Positions 1 to 13,700 of a DNA stretch of 64,000 nt are shown piece after piece. Position 1 is the stretch's first letter; every line of letters begins with the position of its first letter. The DNA comes from Mangifera indica. Its lineage: Eukaryota > Streptophyta > Magnoliopsida > Sapindales > Anacardiaceae. Location of the stretch: positions 6,528,251 to 6,592,250 of the forward strand of contig NC_058151.1 of NCBI RefSeq assembly GCF_011075055.1, read 5' to 3'. A model generated the notes under the pieces. The model was given only the letters and a program-made list of their open reading frames with translations, did no database searches and was not told the DNA's origin. Made by a program: the position numbers and the translations under genes.

Positions 1-237
1 TTTTCAATGCTTCAGAATCAAACGAATTCTTACAAGATTTGCTTTTTTCAGAAACACCAATAATTTTAAAATAAAATTGTTGGTCTATTACATGTTTGCT
101 ATTAAAAGAAACAAGAAAATTAGTATATCCCATGTAGAAAATTACAAGATTTTTGGACCTCATTTTCTCCGTAAGCAACACATGAAGAATTAGAGGGAAG
201 TTAACTCAGCCTGAGACAACAGCTTATCGCTTTCCAC

Positions 238-3200
238 TTAGACAATTGCCCAAAACTTCTTTCTACAAATAAGCACAGTTTCCATCTTTTTCTCTTTATT
301 TGCCAGAGAATGCAATTCAATCTCCCACAAAAATTTTGGAGCAAGATGACGGATTCTTGATGTAATCGATTTCTCGTCTCTAATAATAACAAATCCCTGC
401 AAGTTAAATTTTCATAAAATATTTTAATCAGGCATACGTTGCAGTACATATATACCAGTAAAAATACTACACTACAGCCAGAACCAAGGTCAAACAATGA
501 AATCCTAAATCCTTCTTTCAACTTCTCAATCTTATTAGTAGAATTCTGTAAACTTGGATGCGAACAGATGTGCTAGGGATCATTCTAGTTTATCATGTCC
601 CAAGAAATAAAATAAACCATTTACTTCTCTTAGAAAAAAATATAACCCCACAAAAAAGTTGATAATATCAATTCACAAATCGGCATATCAAGCATATATA
701 ACTCCATAGGTTGTTAAATTATCTTACAAGGTATTATGCTGCACAATATATCCACACTTTTGTTTGGGTTGAAAATGTGTCACTATCAATCTAGTGGTGC
801 ATATATAGTAATATTATATCAATAATAATAAAGGCTACAGTGGTTTGAACCGATGGCTTTACAGAAATTTTGATGAACCCCCACTTGACCAGTATAAATG
901 ACTTTGTACATCAAGTTTCAATTTCTCTAATGTAGTGAGCACAAGGACCAAAGTCAAAAAACAACTACCTGAGGTCGTACCATTCGGTCTATCTCCAGCA
1001 TAAGATTCTCCAATGAGCAACCTTCTCCACCATTCTTGTAATGTGAGAAGAGATAATTAGCATGCAACAAATCATATGTGCGTGGATACGTTGAGAATGG
1101 CTCACACCTGCACTTACAATCATATATCATTAGCTGAATGATCTAAAAATTATGTTGCTGCAAAATGGTGATACTACAAGTTGACCATCCATAGAAATTA
1201 GGACAACACTTACGAAAGATAAACTACTCACCAATCATGAAAAGCACCTAACAGACCCCTGCTATATATGGCAGACAAGGTGTTCTTCATGGTCATAGGA
1301 ACAACATTCATCACCCAAACAGGCCATGAGTTTAATGCCACAGCAAATCCACCACAAAAGGAATTCATATCCATGACATTCCGTATCTGTGTCTCACTCA
1401 CATTAATCAGATTCAAGTAATGGCGAACTTGATCCTGCCAAAAGATAGTGTCCAAAGTAAACTCCTCTTCACTGATTCCTATTGTGAAAAAGTCAACCAA
1501 AAAAAAAAACATGTCAGATGGTGAAATACCTCTATTTTTTACCACATAATAGTTTGCATGTGTATGTGTGTTTTTTCCCTTAACTAATCTTAGCAACAGG
1601 ATACAAAAAAAATAAGGTCTGATTTTCACGTTCATATTCTGCATGTCATGTCATCAAATGAATCAAGCAACTTGTTTAAGTGATAAATGGATGTTTAAAA
1701 CAAGACTTGAACAAGGACAGCAGCTTAATACTAAAAGGCTATTTCAATGAGAAAAAAAAGAAGGAACTGAAATTTAAAATTACAAGCAGCAACTGCTAAG
1801 ATTCAAATCGAACCCACAATTCCAGATACAACTTTACACTGTCTCAGTTTTCTTTTTTTTTTTTTTTTAAATTTTGGTAATTAAAGTATATATTAACAAA
1901 AACAAGAGGCCATCAACAGATGACCCAGGAAAAACCTAGCTCATCCTGCCCATAGGCAAGATAGCAGAAGTGAAGCTAAGGACTGGCACCACTACATATA
2001 TACAAACTGCACGGAGCACAGATCAACCCTTCTTGAAGGTCTATCAAAGTTCTTATTAATGATAGAGTTCAAGAAAAGGACCCACAAGAGCTTACCACAT
2101 CAAAAATAACAAAATAAATCTCAAGCCTTCTCTGTCTCAGTTGTCCATGATAATTTCAATGTCTTTGCTACAGATTCCAATTTGTTATATGAATGAATGA
2201 TAGCTTTACAACAATGATTTTTTATTTATACTTACCAAAAAAGAAAAAAGATTTTTTATTTAAAGAGAAGACAATTAATTTCTGAAAATACAAATAACTT
2301 GAGCAATTAAAATATAATACAAAATGCATCTCTACATTCCACCAGAAATGCTACAAGATTAGATGGAGCCTGAATCACAAGTAGATAGCAAGCATGAATT
2401 AGAACAAGGAGCAGCAACAGAAGGAGACAAAGGAGAGAAATATGGAGAGATAAAAATAGAAGAAAAGAAATTAGAGGGGAAACAGTAGAAATGGAAGAAG
2501 AATAAGATAACTAATGGATAAGCCAATTTTCTTTACATCAATATTTGTCTGTGCAAAAAGAACAAGACCATATCGGCCAAGGCCTATTAAGATCCAAATC
2601 GGCCTCAAATAAAGATAAAACAAATTAACCTTTACTAAACCAAACAAGGTGTAACAAAAATTCAAAATAAAAAAGAACTATATTAAACAATTCTTAAATC
2701 TTATAATAACCTTTTGCACTGAATCAAATTTAAATATCATAAGTAATGTGCATAAAAATGCCTTTGCTTTCATTTATTTTCGTGCAAGGTGTTAAATACA
2801 GAAGAGAAACAAGACATTCAATTTGGCTGAATAAAACAAGCCCACAATCACAGAACTAAGAAAGCAGGGTAGTGAATATAATAATAGACTGTAGGAAGCA
2901 TGCCTTTAAACCAGCTCACTAGAACACCTGAGAATGAGGCCAGAAGACCACTACATTGATGGTCCATATACATTCAAAGAGCAAAATTCAAGAGCTCAAT
3001 AACTATTTATTTAGAAGCTTGATCATGAAAGAAGGTTAAATAAAACTAATATTTGAAGAAATTTATCTTCTATTGAAAGGAAAAACACAATGTACTTATA
3101 TATAATTTCATCACTTAGTGGCTCAACAACTTTTCCTTATATTCAGTCACAAAATTAAACGCCTATAGGACATGGCAACTTCAAGAGGATTCTAATAATT

Positions 3201-6200
3201 AGGTATAATGAGCACAAAAGAGAGCCAAAAATAATAATAAATATATAAACCTAAATACTTGAAATTTTTTTAATGGACAAACCTATTTTGCTGAGACTCT
3301 CAGAATATACAGAGAGACGCTCTGGTCTAGGAGGGAGTTTCGGAGAATTTGATATCCCACTACTTATTTGCACACAGTTTTCAAGAGGAGTGTTCCATGA
3401 TGGTTTGGACTCATCAATGGGATTGCATATTTTTATCAGCTTCAGATCTGCATTGTGCTGGAGGCATGCTTGATTTTCTTCTTTAATCCAGATAGCTGTT
3501 TGTATTTTTCTAGCAATTAGTTTCCAGCATATTGCAGTAGTTATGTTCACCAACTTATCCCAAATCAACGGATAATCTTTGTCTTTCCTATAAGCAGGTG
3601 GAGCTGAATAGACAAAATATCCATTAGGTCGCAGCAGACGGTTGACTTCTTTGAGTAAAATTCCGTCTGTAGTAATCAAAATGTAAAAAGAAATGGCAAA
3701 TTAGTAAACAAGATTCACCAGAGAACTCCAGAAGGAAATATTTCAATGATGACCAGAGAAACCTACACCATTCATACACATACACATTTTGATAAGCAAT
3801 GAACTATAACTTTATTGGTAGAAGAAACTACATCTTAGTTTGGGTAGACAATTAAATAAAATAGAAAATACAACATATAAACTAAAATTGGAAAAACAGA
3901 GAAAATTAAGAAGTTACAACATTCTAATCCCTCTGCACAAAGAAAAAAACTTCTCCAGTAATAGTTTGCAGCTGAAGCACACAAACAGGAATGACCATGA
4001 GTTCTACCCAATAGCATTGTCACATTATCTTCTATGTAATCATAAAAATATTTTAATTCCACTTACACCAAGTAGGCCAAAATGCAAACTTCATAACAGT
4101 AGAGCTTCCCCTTCAAATGCAATGTAATGCTCAATAAATAATTCAACATAATATAACTGAATTACAAGGAGAAACGATGTCCCTGAAATCCAAGGCTTAT
4201 ACCTTGAAAACTATCAGGAGGAAGAACCCTATGTTGATAAATATAGATCAACCAGAGTCCTCCTAAAAAGTGGAAGACCTGAAAGGCCAAATACCTATTG
4301 GATAAGTAACTAGAAAAGAAGGTACAATCAGTGCCCTTTCAAATAGAATGGTTACAGATAATTGGTTTTGAAATGATAGAATCCACGAGCGAGAGGATCA
4401 TACTCTGGAAGCACATGCACCGATTGATTCAAAAGCAGAGTTGAATTCGATTTCAGGAGTAATACCTTCAAAATAAATTTAAAAAACAACTCAAGTTTTA
4501 AACACAGCTGATGCTAATAGACTCATTACAACCACATGTGAAACTGGATTGACAACCTCACAAAAACAAGTCCATTGCACAAAATATTACTCTACAAGCA
4601 TTAACAATTCAGTATTAAGTAAAAATTTATCTCTAGCTATTAAGTATCATCGATGATGGACGAAAATTAGCAAAAGATTACTCAGAAGTAAATTAAACAA
4701 ATATTTTACACAGACAAATTTAAAATCCTAAAGAACTAATATAAATATACAAGGTGAAGTAGCAGTATACCATTCACATGCCAATCAACACGACACCTTG
4801 AACAGTGAACCATCTCAAAAGATCTAGTAGGGTAAGGTAGCTGTTTCGTTGCTATGGCAGCAATCATTGCACCAATACCCCGTTCCAAAGCAAATTGAAT
4901 TTGATTTTCATGGCCATCTTTGGGAGCAAAGGACATAGTTTGTATATCCAAGGAAAGAAGATAAGCAGAGAAGCTGGCAACCCCACAACCAACGTCAAGA
5001 ACTTGAAATACCCCTACGGAATGCAGATCACCTGTTTCATTAGTTGTCATATTTCCTAACCTGAGTGACAAAAAGAAAAGGTGAAATAAAGTGAACTTAA
5101 TCACTGAAAACTGCAAGACCATACAGCAATAGATGCAGGTCAACAATATAACCAAAGTTTTCCTCAAAAGAGGAACCATATACAAGCATGTGTCAGTGAG
5201 TGACTGGCCTCTTGGTTAAAATCAATCTATCATAATTTTTTCCATGTTGCTGCACTTTATTGGGGATTGTATATATGAATAACAAAAGTGATAAAACCTA
5301 ATAAATGAAACCTTTTGCCTCACATTGAAATTCAATAAGCTTGTGCCAATATTTATGTAGCATCGAAATAGTAAGGAACCTATACAGCTCAGGTAACTGA
5401 TATGCATCCAATTAATGATAGGTTAACACAACTGAAAGAGAGTGGACCACAGCAAATCAAGTCATTGTTACCTTTGAATGTACTCAGGTGCTCCATGCTT
5501 GAAATGAGTACCACCACCTGGGAACCACCACAGTAGGTTTTTCTCATGCACCCAATTTTGTCCTCCTTTAACTTCAGCAAGATGTGTGTGATTCACATTG
5601 CTTCGCCATACATAATCCCTGCTAGTTGGCCATCTTATTGGAATTTTATAATCTTCGGGTGGTGGCACCAAGCAGAACAGACGCCTTTTAGGTGGGGGGC
5701 AGTGCCTCTCTAGTTCTTCTCTTCTGGAAAGATTCAAGCTAGGAAGCAATTTATTCACGTAAGAAGGATCATGGCAAGGGATATATTCATTGAAATGTAA
5801 AGGACACACATTCATTCCGCTTTCTGGAATCACAAGTGGTGTTTTCTGGTACACGAGAGCAACTTCATTCGTAAAGGTGGTAGTACCTTTAACTGTAAAA
5901 GACAGACCCATATCACTCACAAGAATTATTTTTTTAAGGCTAAGATAGAAAAAACCAGAGCTTCAGTAGCCAATTTCCTTAAGGTTTACAATTTCATGAT
6001 TTATTATTATGAAAGCTGTGACTATTTTTTTGAGTTTAAAGAATAATACTTCTTAGCTTTGCAGAAAATCTGCCATATGAATGGAAGCATAAGAGGTTAA
6101 TGCAGAATATAAAGAGTTGGCAGCTAAATGTAAAGTATAATTCAATATCTAGTCTCCGACATTTTGCTGAAAGATTTAAAATTTAAAGAAAAAAAAATAT

Positions 6201-6724
6201 CAACAACACATTGTAATCGTAACCTGCTCTGCTTAAATCAATTTGCACAAATTCAAACTACATCATACATTAAGAACCCTCTTACTGTATTTGAAAACCA
6301 CACTATCATTCAAAACAAGATAAAACCAAAAGCTAATACATCCCATCCAAAGGTCATGCCCAAAAGTAAACAGGAACACTAATTCCAGATAACCTGAAAA
6401 TAAGATTCCATCAACCACTGGAGAAACAAGTTCTAACAGCATGAATAGAAGTGGGCATTACTGAAGTCAAGCTAATATTCAAAAGCCCCAAATCAGACTC
6501 AGATCTCAGAATTATAGATAAATGAGGTAATAAGAAAAAGTGAAAGTAAGTAAAGATATACCGAGTAATGAAGAATTGTTGGACCAGGTCTGAGAAATGT
6601 AGATGGGAGCGTTGTTACCAAAGATAGTGCCGAGGTAGAATGATCCCACCATTAATAAAAGAGCAAAGATAATTATCTGCACTGACTTCAAGTCAAATGC
6701 TGAACCCAACGCATATCCTCCCAT
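238..6724 (-). CDS. DUF248 / PMT-type putative S-adenosylmethionine methyltransferase, 7 exons, ~600 aa
   Basis: Exons on the minus strand, read from GT/AG borders, are 6562-6724, 5472-5892, 4771-5060, 3283-3666, 1232-1478, 969-1107 and 238-396. They sum to 1803 nt (601 codons with the stop), and every junction keeps the frame, which strongly supports the model. The ATG at 6722-6724 opens a short cytosolic tail and one membrane segment (about residues 15-35, [16 protein letters not shown]), typical of a type II Golgi protein. The conserved [22 protein letters not shown] block follows. The SAM-binding motif LDVGCG lies near residues 216-221, with [18 protein letters not shown] after it. A second Rossmann-like half contains [15 protein letters not shown], and the protein ends in [12 protein letters not shown]. 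The family (PF03141) is linked to Golgi modification of wall polysaccharides such as homogalacturonan, but the substrate of this member is unknown. The gene looks intact. The family assignment is secure; the exact PMT number is not. Confidence 0.93.
1850..2131 (-). mobile_element. 5'-truncated LINE-like retroposon in a methyltransferase intron
   Basis: A run of T at 1850-1868 on the plus strand is a poly(A) tail on the minus strand, followed inward by about 260 bp of unique sequence. An 11-bp direct repeat, CTGTCTCAGTT, flanks the whole unit at 1839-1849 and 2132-2142. A poly(A) tail plus target-site duplication is the mark of target-primed reverse transcription. The body ends with a GGCCTCTTGTTTTTG-type 3' end like plant L1 elements. 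It sits in the intron between exons 4 and 5 of the methyltransferase gene. Family is inferred; the insertion structure is seen directly. Confidence 0.6.
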
Positions 6725-7607
6725 TTTCTTTCTCTTTTCGTCTCTCTCGTCAGTTGGACAGCAACTGATCTTTCCTGTTGCTCACAAGGAACAATGGCCG
6801 GGTAGACCATGGATGTTATTTATTAGAGTACGTTTGGGTTGGGTAAGTTTACAAGGTATATAGATTAACTAGAATATTATTAGTACAAATTATTTATTTA
6901 TATTAAAAAAATTGCGCCAATAAATAATTAATGTATATAATTCAAGATAACAAAAAAAATCAAATATTTTTAAAATTATATCAGATTAGTCAATTTAACT
7001 AATAAAATTATAAATTAATTTATAATTTGATCTAATTTATATATAAATATTGATTAATTTGAAATTCAGTCAAACTTAATACATTTGTTAAATTAGAAAA
7101 TCGTTTAAAACAATCAAAACAGGGTTTATGTAATATTATACAATTTTTTCATTAAAACTTAAAAGTGTTAAAATTTGTAATTAATTTTTTTATTTATTCA
7201 TACAACGGAGTGTCAATTATTTAATTAATATATTTGAAGTTATTTTTTTAAGTTTTTTTATTTAATTGAAATTTATATTTTAGAAAAAGAATTATATTTT
7301 GTTGTTATGATAATGGAATAGAATTGTTTTTAATAAATTTTATATATTTTATATTTTAAAAATGCTATTAATATTTAATACTATTTAAAAAAGATATAAT
7401 AATTTTAAAATAGATTAGATAATTAAACATAAAAATAATTATGTTTCTACTAATGTAATAGAGTGTCAAATATAGTAAAATAATCAATTGAATGATCGAT
7501 ACTAATAAATAAATATTATTAAAATTAATTAAATAAAATGTTTCAAATGACACCACTACACTTAACAAATACAAATTATTTTATAAAAAAAAACCTTAAA
7601 AGGTTAA

Positions 7608-7786
7608 AATAATAAATAATGTTATGTGTACATATTTTTTTTATATAATTAAAATATACAAATGATGTATTATCATGAGATTAAATATTACTTTATCTTT
7701 AATTCAAAATCATCAAATCATATAATGATACATTATTTGTATACTTAAATTATATATTAAAAATATGTACAGATAATTTTATCATA
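7608..7786. repeat. MITE-like inverted-repeat element, copy 1
   Basis: The left end carries TGTACATATTTTT (from 7627), and the inverted form AAAAATATGTACA ends at 7771. The complementarity continues inward: ACAAATGATGTATTATCAT on the left pairs with ATAATGATACATTATTTGT on the right. The whole unit can fold back on itself and has no coding capacity. A related copy sits at about 61617-61742. The outer boundaries are approximate and no target duplication was fixed. Confidence 0.5.
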
Positions 7787-7920
7787 GAATAACATATCAA
7801 AGTGGAAAGTTAAAGTGGTATCTTTAATTCTTTCTAATTTCTGAATCATACCTGTAAGTCCTAACGTAAATTTTTAAATCTTTAAATTTCTTATCTTTTT
7901 TCTTCCTTGAGTGATCAACT

Positions 7921-7955
7921 TTTCAAATTTCAAATTTCAAATTTCAAATTTCAAT
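7921..7955. repeat. 7-bp microsatellite (TTTCAAA)n
   Basis: About five tandem copies of a 7-base unit, TTTCAAA, run without interruption. Simple repeat; no function suggested. Confidence 0.85.
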
Positions 7956-10725
7956 TCTTAACCGTAATGATAGATGATGATGCTGAAGTTGAGATTTTGA
8001 CTCAAAACTGACAACAATAGTGATGAGAGTGACAAAACTTGTCATCAACAATCATCCGATGTCTCTTTAGACTTTTTCGTCGACAACGATTAGGTGATAT
8101 ATACAATCTTAATTAATAATTTGCTCCCTACTTTGTTAACACAACATTGTATGTAAAATTAGTTATATTTCATAAAATTATTTGTAGATTGTATGTCACT
8201 TAAATATGACTATTTGGCTTGTGTGATTGAATAATGAAATCATTCATGTTTTCTGGCATTCGATAGAACAAAATAAAAGGTTTAATTTTTCATTAATTAG
8301 ATTTTAATTTGTGGGAAAATATTGATACATAAGGTAATGCATCATTTTTCGTTGGATTGAAATAGTACTATAGATAGTTTGCAGAGGACTTTGTGGATGG
8401 AAAGAGATACTCCTTTTAGATGCCCTGACTCATGCGAGGAAAGTTTCCAATAATTGAAGAAGAGATTGACATTGGCTCCCATATTGGGTTTGTTGATAAA
8501 AGGTGAGGACTATGATATCTTCACAAATGTATCTCATCAGAGTTTGAGAATAGTATTGATGCAAAGAGGGAAGGTGATCACATATACCTCTTATTGAAAG
8601 ATTATGAGACTCGATATTATAACACTCCACTCTAAAAATTCTATCCCTCAAGGTAACGTACTACTAAATCAATATCATGTATGTATAATAATCAGAGTAA
8701 ATCTCAACTAATCTAAATCATCATGCAAGAAGTCTAACAGCCTAAATAATTCTTCACGTCTTTATTAATTAAAAATGAAAACCAAATCCAAATAGTCCCT
8801 AACCATTTAATATCAATATCATAAATCCAAATGTGTACTAAATAATAATTAAGTCTATCATAGTTATGTCATAAACCCATAGGTTGACTTTTAATGTTTA
8901 TGAGTCTATCCTCTATCATTAACCACTTACCTCACCATCATTACCTCTGAGACCGTCACTTGGAAAATAAAAAGAAGTGAGTGAAAAATACTTAATAAGA
9001 ACGAATGACCTATTATACGCTTAATTTACTAAAATCCATCTTTATCATTTTTTAACTCAAGTTATTTTTCTCTTAATATTAATTTGTCAGATTTTAACTT
9101 ATTTAAGGGAATCGACGTACTCATTATAGTAATCAATCTCAAAGACTCTTTAGTCCTAGTTGTTCTATCTATTTGTAAATTAATAAATATACAGTCCTGA
9201 CAATTATCTCTCTATCTAAGGACACTAATCAATAGACTATACTTTATCTTGATCACCGAAGCCTCGCTCTTGTTGAAACTCATTGTCGGGCTTTGGAGGA
9301 GTCTCACAACGCTATGATTCTCATGTTGTTTGAGTTTTCTAAAGACAAAGACAATATATATAAATATCAAAATCTAGTCCTTCATGTTTTGAGAAAATCA
9401 ATCTTTATATAGGACTTCTTTTTAATAACATAATGCACGATCATACATTTGAGGATGCATGGGCATACATCCCTTAATTCTTACCAATGTGACAACTCGC
9501 ATGTGTTAGCCATGTGGTAACTGATGTATAGGTGTACACCTAATCGTGCAGGATTGTACCTCATACCAAAAATTCAATTTTTATCTTGGATTTAATCCTA
9601 ATCAATCCAGATTTGAAAACAAGTTAGGAAAAAGACCAAAATTGCTGCTAAAATGTACCTCAAGGTATTACATTTATTCAACATTATAATAGTTCTATTG
9701 TTATTATTCATGCTTTTGGTCATGATGATATCAAAACTACAGATATTTTAAGAATAATCATCTAATGTGTTCATAAGGTTCTCATGATCGATTGTCGTGC
9801 ATTAAGCCTCTCCTCACAGTCCAACTATTGTTACAACAATTATCGTAATTGCATACACAATATTGAATAATAAAATGTCCTATTTTATTAATTAAAATAA
9901 TAATTATAAAATTACATTAATTACAATTGACTCAAAGAGATTACCCTAACAAATATAATTATAGCATATTATTATTATTGTTTCATTCTTTTTTAGCTTA
10001 TTATTACAATATGCCACTTTGAAAATATAAATATAATCACTTGTTTTGCATATCAAATATGGAGTAAAGTGATAAATCAATCAAATGCATTAAACATGTT
10101 GAACTACAAACATTAATCAAACACATTGTACTTATTGTTTTTTGTTAAATACAACTATTTATAAATTATAGCGACAAAAGAAATGTTGTTTCTTGAAATA
10201 TTTTTATTTAAATGTATAAATATATTTGTTATTCTTAATATGAAAATTCAACTTTAAAAATTTATAAAGCTGATTATTTTTATAATCAAGGCTTTAATCA
10301 AAATTTAAGAGAGGTTAAAGAAACTATATTAATTTCTTTCAGATCACTACTGTTTCAGCTGGTGCCTGCTATATATAATCTGTTAACGATGACCATTAGT
10401 ACAACTTGAATTCATATAACTTGTCATAAAACATAAAATATGTACTCACCATGACTGCACCATCCCAACATACGCACAAGACCCACCCACATGCATGCGG
10501 ATACTACAATGAGAGAGAAGATTTCTGAGACTACAAGTATAATGCCCCTGCAACATTAATCTACAAAAGTAGGCCATTGTATTTTCCTCCACCACCTCAC
10601 AACAACCAGTGTCAATTCTGAAGAAAATTTAATTTAATGCATAAATTTCTCTGCCTGCAACCTGTATGACCTCCTCAGGTTGACATTGATATGCATATCT
10701 ACTCAAAAGGATTTGTCGCCTCAAG

Positions 10726-13700
10726 TTAACCATCCACAACACTCTGATTATTATTACTGGGTATCTCAGAATGATTCAAAGGATAGTTAGAAGCATCATT
10801 TAGGCCATTGGCTTCATTTACAACATCATCACCATTCTCAGATTCAGAGCTACCATCTATCTCTTTCACTGGACAATCAATCTGCACTTCAGCAACTTCA
10901 CTGTCATAATTTTCCAAATCCTGATCCCTATTTGATTGCCCTAATTCTTCTTTCTTTACAATGTTAAACACAATTCCATTATGTATCCTCTCAGGCTGCA
11001 AAAGATCACCTTCAACAACCATGATGCTAGAACTACCAACAGACTGTCTATTGCCAAGTTCCCTCGGATCAAACTTGTATTCTGACACTCTATCAGGAGT
11101 TGTCCTTGGGCTACAATTAAATAGATCCATGCCGCCCATTTGAAATGCATGAGAACTAGGATGAGTGATCGAACCTTTGCCTAGTTCAGTTTGAACATCC
11201 AAGTTTTGGACAAAGTCAATGAACTTATTTGCAGAAGTTGTCCTCATCAAGGGCCCACCAGATCTTGTCCAAGAATGTAGGTCTGCACTTTCAGATTCAC
11301 TATCACTTCCATCATGGGAATTATGGTAAGCCCGAAAACTCCTACCAGGAGACGGTGCTCCTGAAGAGCTACCAACTCCTTGATGGAATGAGGCAGCAGC
11401 ATCTAAAAGGTCTTCTTCAAGGGAGCCAGTGGAATTCTCTCGTGCAATGCAGTTCCAGGAAGGAATTCTTCTTGAAGCACTAAATTTTTTAGCAATGGGA
11501 AGGGTATGGGAAGCAGCAGCAGCTCGCTCAGCACTCCTTTTGAGTCTACGCATGTGGTTTAGAATTGCAACACACTCATCAAGAGCAAGCTCAATGCCAC
11601 AATTTGCTTTTATTGCTGAAAGCTTCTCCCAAGTGCATCTTCTCCCTTGGTTGGATGCCTTTTGAAGCTCCACATGGGTTGGATTTTGTATTATTTTTGA
11701 GTACTGTTATAAACAGAAGGCCAATTAGTCAGTGGCATATGATTGTTTTGAACAACCCACTTATAAAGTCCAGAGAAATGGGTAAGATTGATCCACAAGA
11801 AAATACAGTCAGTAGAGAAAGAACTTTAAAACAAAGACTCAAGTGCCACTTAGATTTCTGTCACCAAACAATTTCACATTTGTATCATTCAAAAGTGAAT
11901 CTCCAAGACTGAAAATAAATAATGACAGTGAAGGCTTTAGGGTTGCAAGTCATTAAATATCATAAAAATTGAACTTTATTGAAACATAAAATCATAAATT
12001 TTAATTTACCTGAGCAAGTGTGGCAGGCATAACAACAGTAACATCGCCCTCCCAGTCTTGAGCAAAAAGCTTGGCAACTCCCCCAAGCGGAAAACCAAGT
12101 TCCAATACCTGATTGCATCTATGTTTTACCTCCATCTCAGTAAGATGAGCAAGCTACAAAGATAGGCACATGTTATTAGAGCAATTGAAAAAAAAAAGCA
12201 ACAAAAGAATTCTCCGCAATAATATGATTCTAGAGGCCTAATAACAGTTGCTCTATTTAAAATTGCTCTGACTTTATGCCACTTGTTTGAATGTCTAAAA
12301 GACAATGAAAATGGGTAATGCATGTACAGTAGGCTTTGGTTGTTTGGCTGCAACATATAAGGGAATCCAACATAAGTGGTTTTGGACAAACAACAAATAA
12401 GTAGCTTATTGACTTCCCCCTTGGGCTAAAGTTGCCTCACAAGAACAGAAATAGTCCATTGTTAATCATATAAACTCACATATTCCTCTGAATACTTTTC
12501 CAAGCAGTGGCTGCAAAGCTGCCTTGTTAATTTATTGTCAGACATCATCGAATATGTCCATTGAATTGACAGAAATTCTTCTAATCAACCATAGTGCTTC
12601 ATTCTTTAGACCTTAGGTGTTAATTCCGAAGCACACAGCTGGGATTCTCAAATTAAAGATGAAGATGAGCTCCCTTTTACTAGAAGATTTCTAAAGCTCC
12701 AAGCAATGAACCTAGTTCTGACAATATGATGATGAGAACTGAAGCCAGAAAACGCAGATAACAGAAAAAATACACAGAAAATTAGCAAAATAAACTGGCA
12801 AATACTAACGAGACCCCCTGGCAATTAGAGGAGCCAGTGACCTCCCAAACTCCTTCCAAATTCTCCCTTCCTAGTCCTCCCCTGCTCTCTTCCATCTATT
12901 TTTTAGTCCTCCAAACATTTTGTGCTTCAACACATTCTTAGGTCAACATGTGGCTCACACCAGGCACAACAGAATCAAGGAGATTCTGTCACACACAAAC
13001 CAACAACAGGGAGTTGTCTCTGTGCTCGCACCTATGTGTCCGCTGGTAGACTTGGTGCATGGGAGGCCTAACAGTCATATGAGTTACCCTAGTGGTCTAG
13101 TAAGACCCTTCAAGCTGCTATTAATTTCTACTAATACAAAAAAAAAAAAGCTCTCTATTTCAAAATTCTCTTCAGGGTTTTAGTCCCAAATTAGTGAATG
13201 AGAACATCTTAACAACATATCAAAATCTTTTCAGTGGAAACTTTTTATGTTATTTGTTTTACAGAAAACAAATGAAGCCTTAAGAAAAATATTTTAAACA
13301 CACTGAGTGCATTTATGTCAATTGCTTAATAATTTGGGTGTAATCTATATGCAAACTTATATTCAAACCAACAGAACAAGTTGTATACATGATGACATGA
13401 TAATCAATAAAAATTAAAATAAGTAAATAATTTTTAAAATACATACCTTTGCTGCAAAGCTACCTCCATAAGCTCTTACCAAGTCCTTCATCCGCAATAA
13501 TGGTGCGATATGAGGATTTGCCTGACTCACAATAAAATGGTTGACGTTAAAGAGCTCCTTTAGTTGGATCATTGGTAAATCAATCTCTAAGCTTCCATCC
13601 CTCCACCTACGCACTTGTGTGCCTTCCTCAGGATCCAAATTAAAAGGTGGATGATATGGAACAATATCTCCACTTCTATCTTTAGCCATTAATTCCTGGG

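Larger units (their letters stand above)
6725..10725. other. intergenic region between the methyltransferase and SDP1
   Basis: No host gene is supported here. The part next to 6724 should hold the methyltransferase promoter and 5' UTR, and about 10.3-10.7 kb should hold the SDP1 3' UTR. From 6.85 to 7.85 kb the DNA is very AT-rich and contains a MITE (listed separately). From about 8615 to 9560 the sequence starts with a TATAACACTCCACTC-like stretch resembling the TGTAACACCCC start of Gypsy LTRs, so it may be a decayed LTR piece; this is weak. The longest open frames here are short and show no recognisable domain. Confidence 0.4.

Noticed and set aside
10961..11912. Several plus-strand frames of 60-115 codons over SDP1 exon 3
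   Set aside because: They are antisense shadows of the lipase coding frame.
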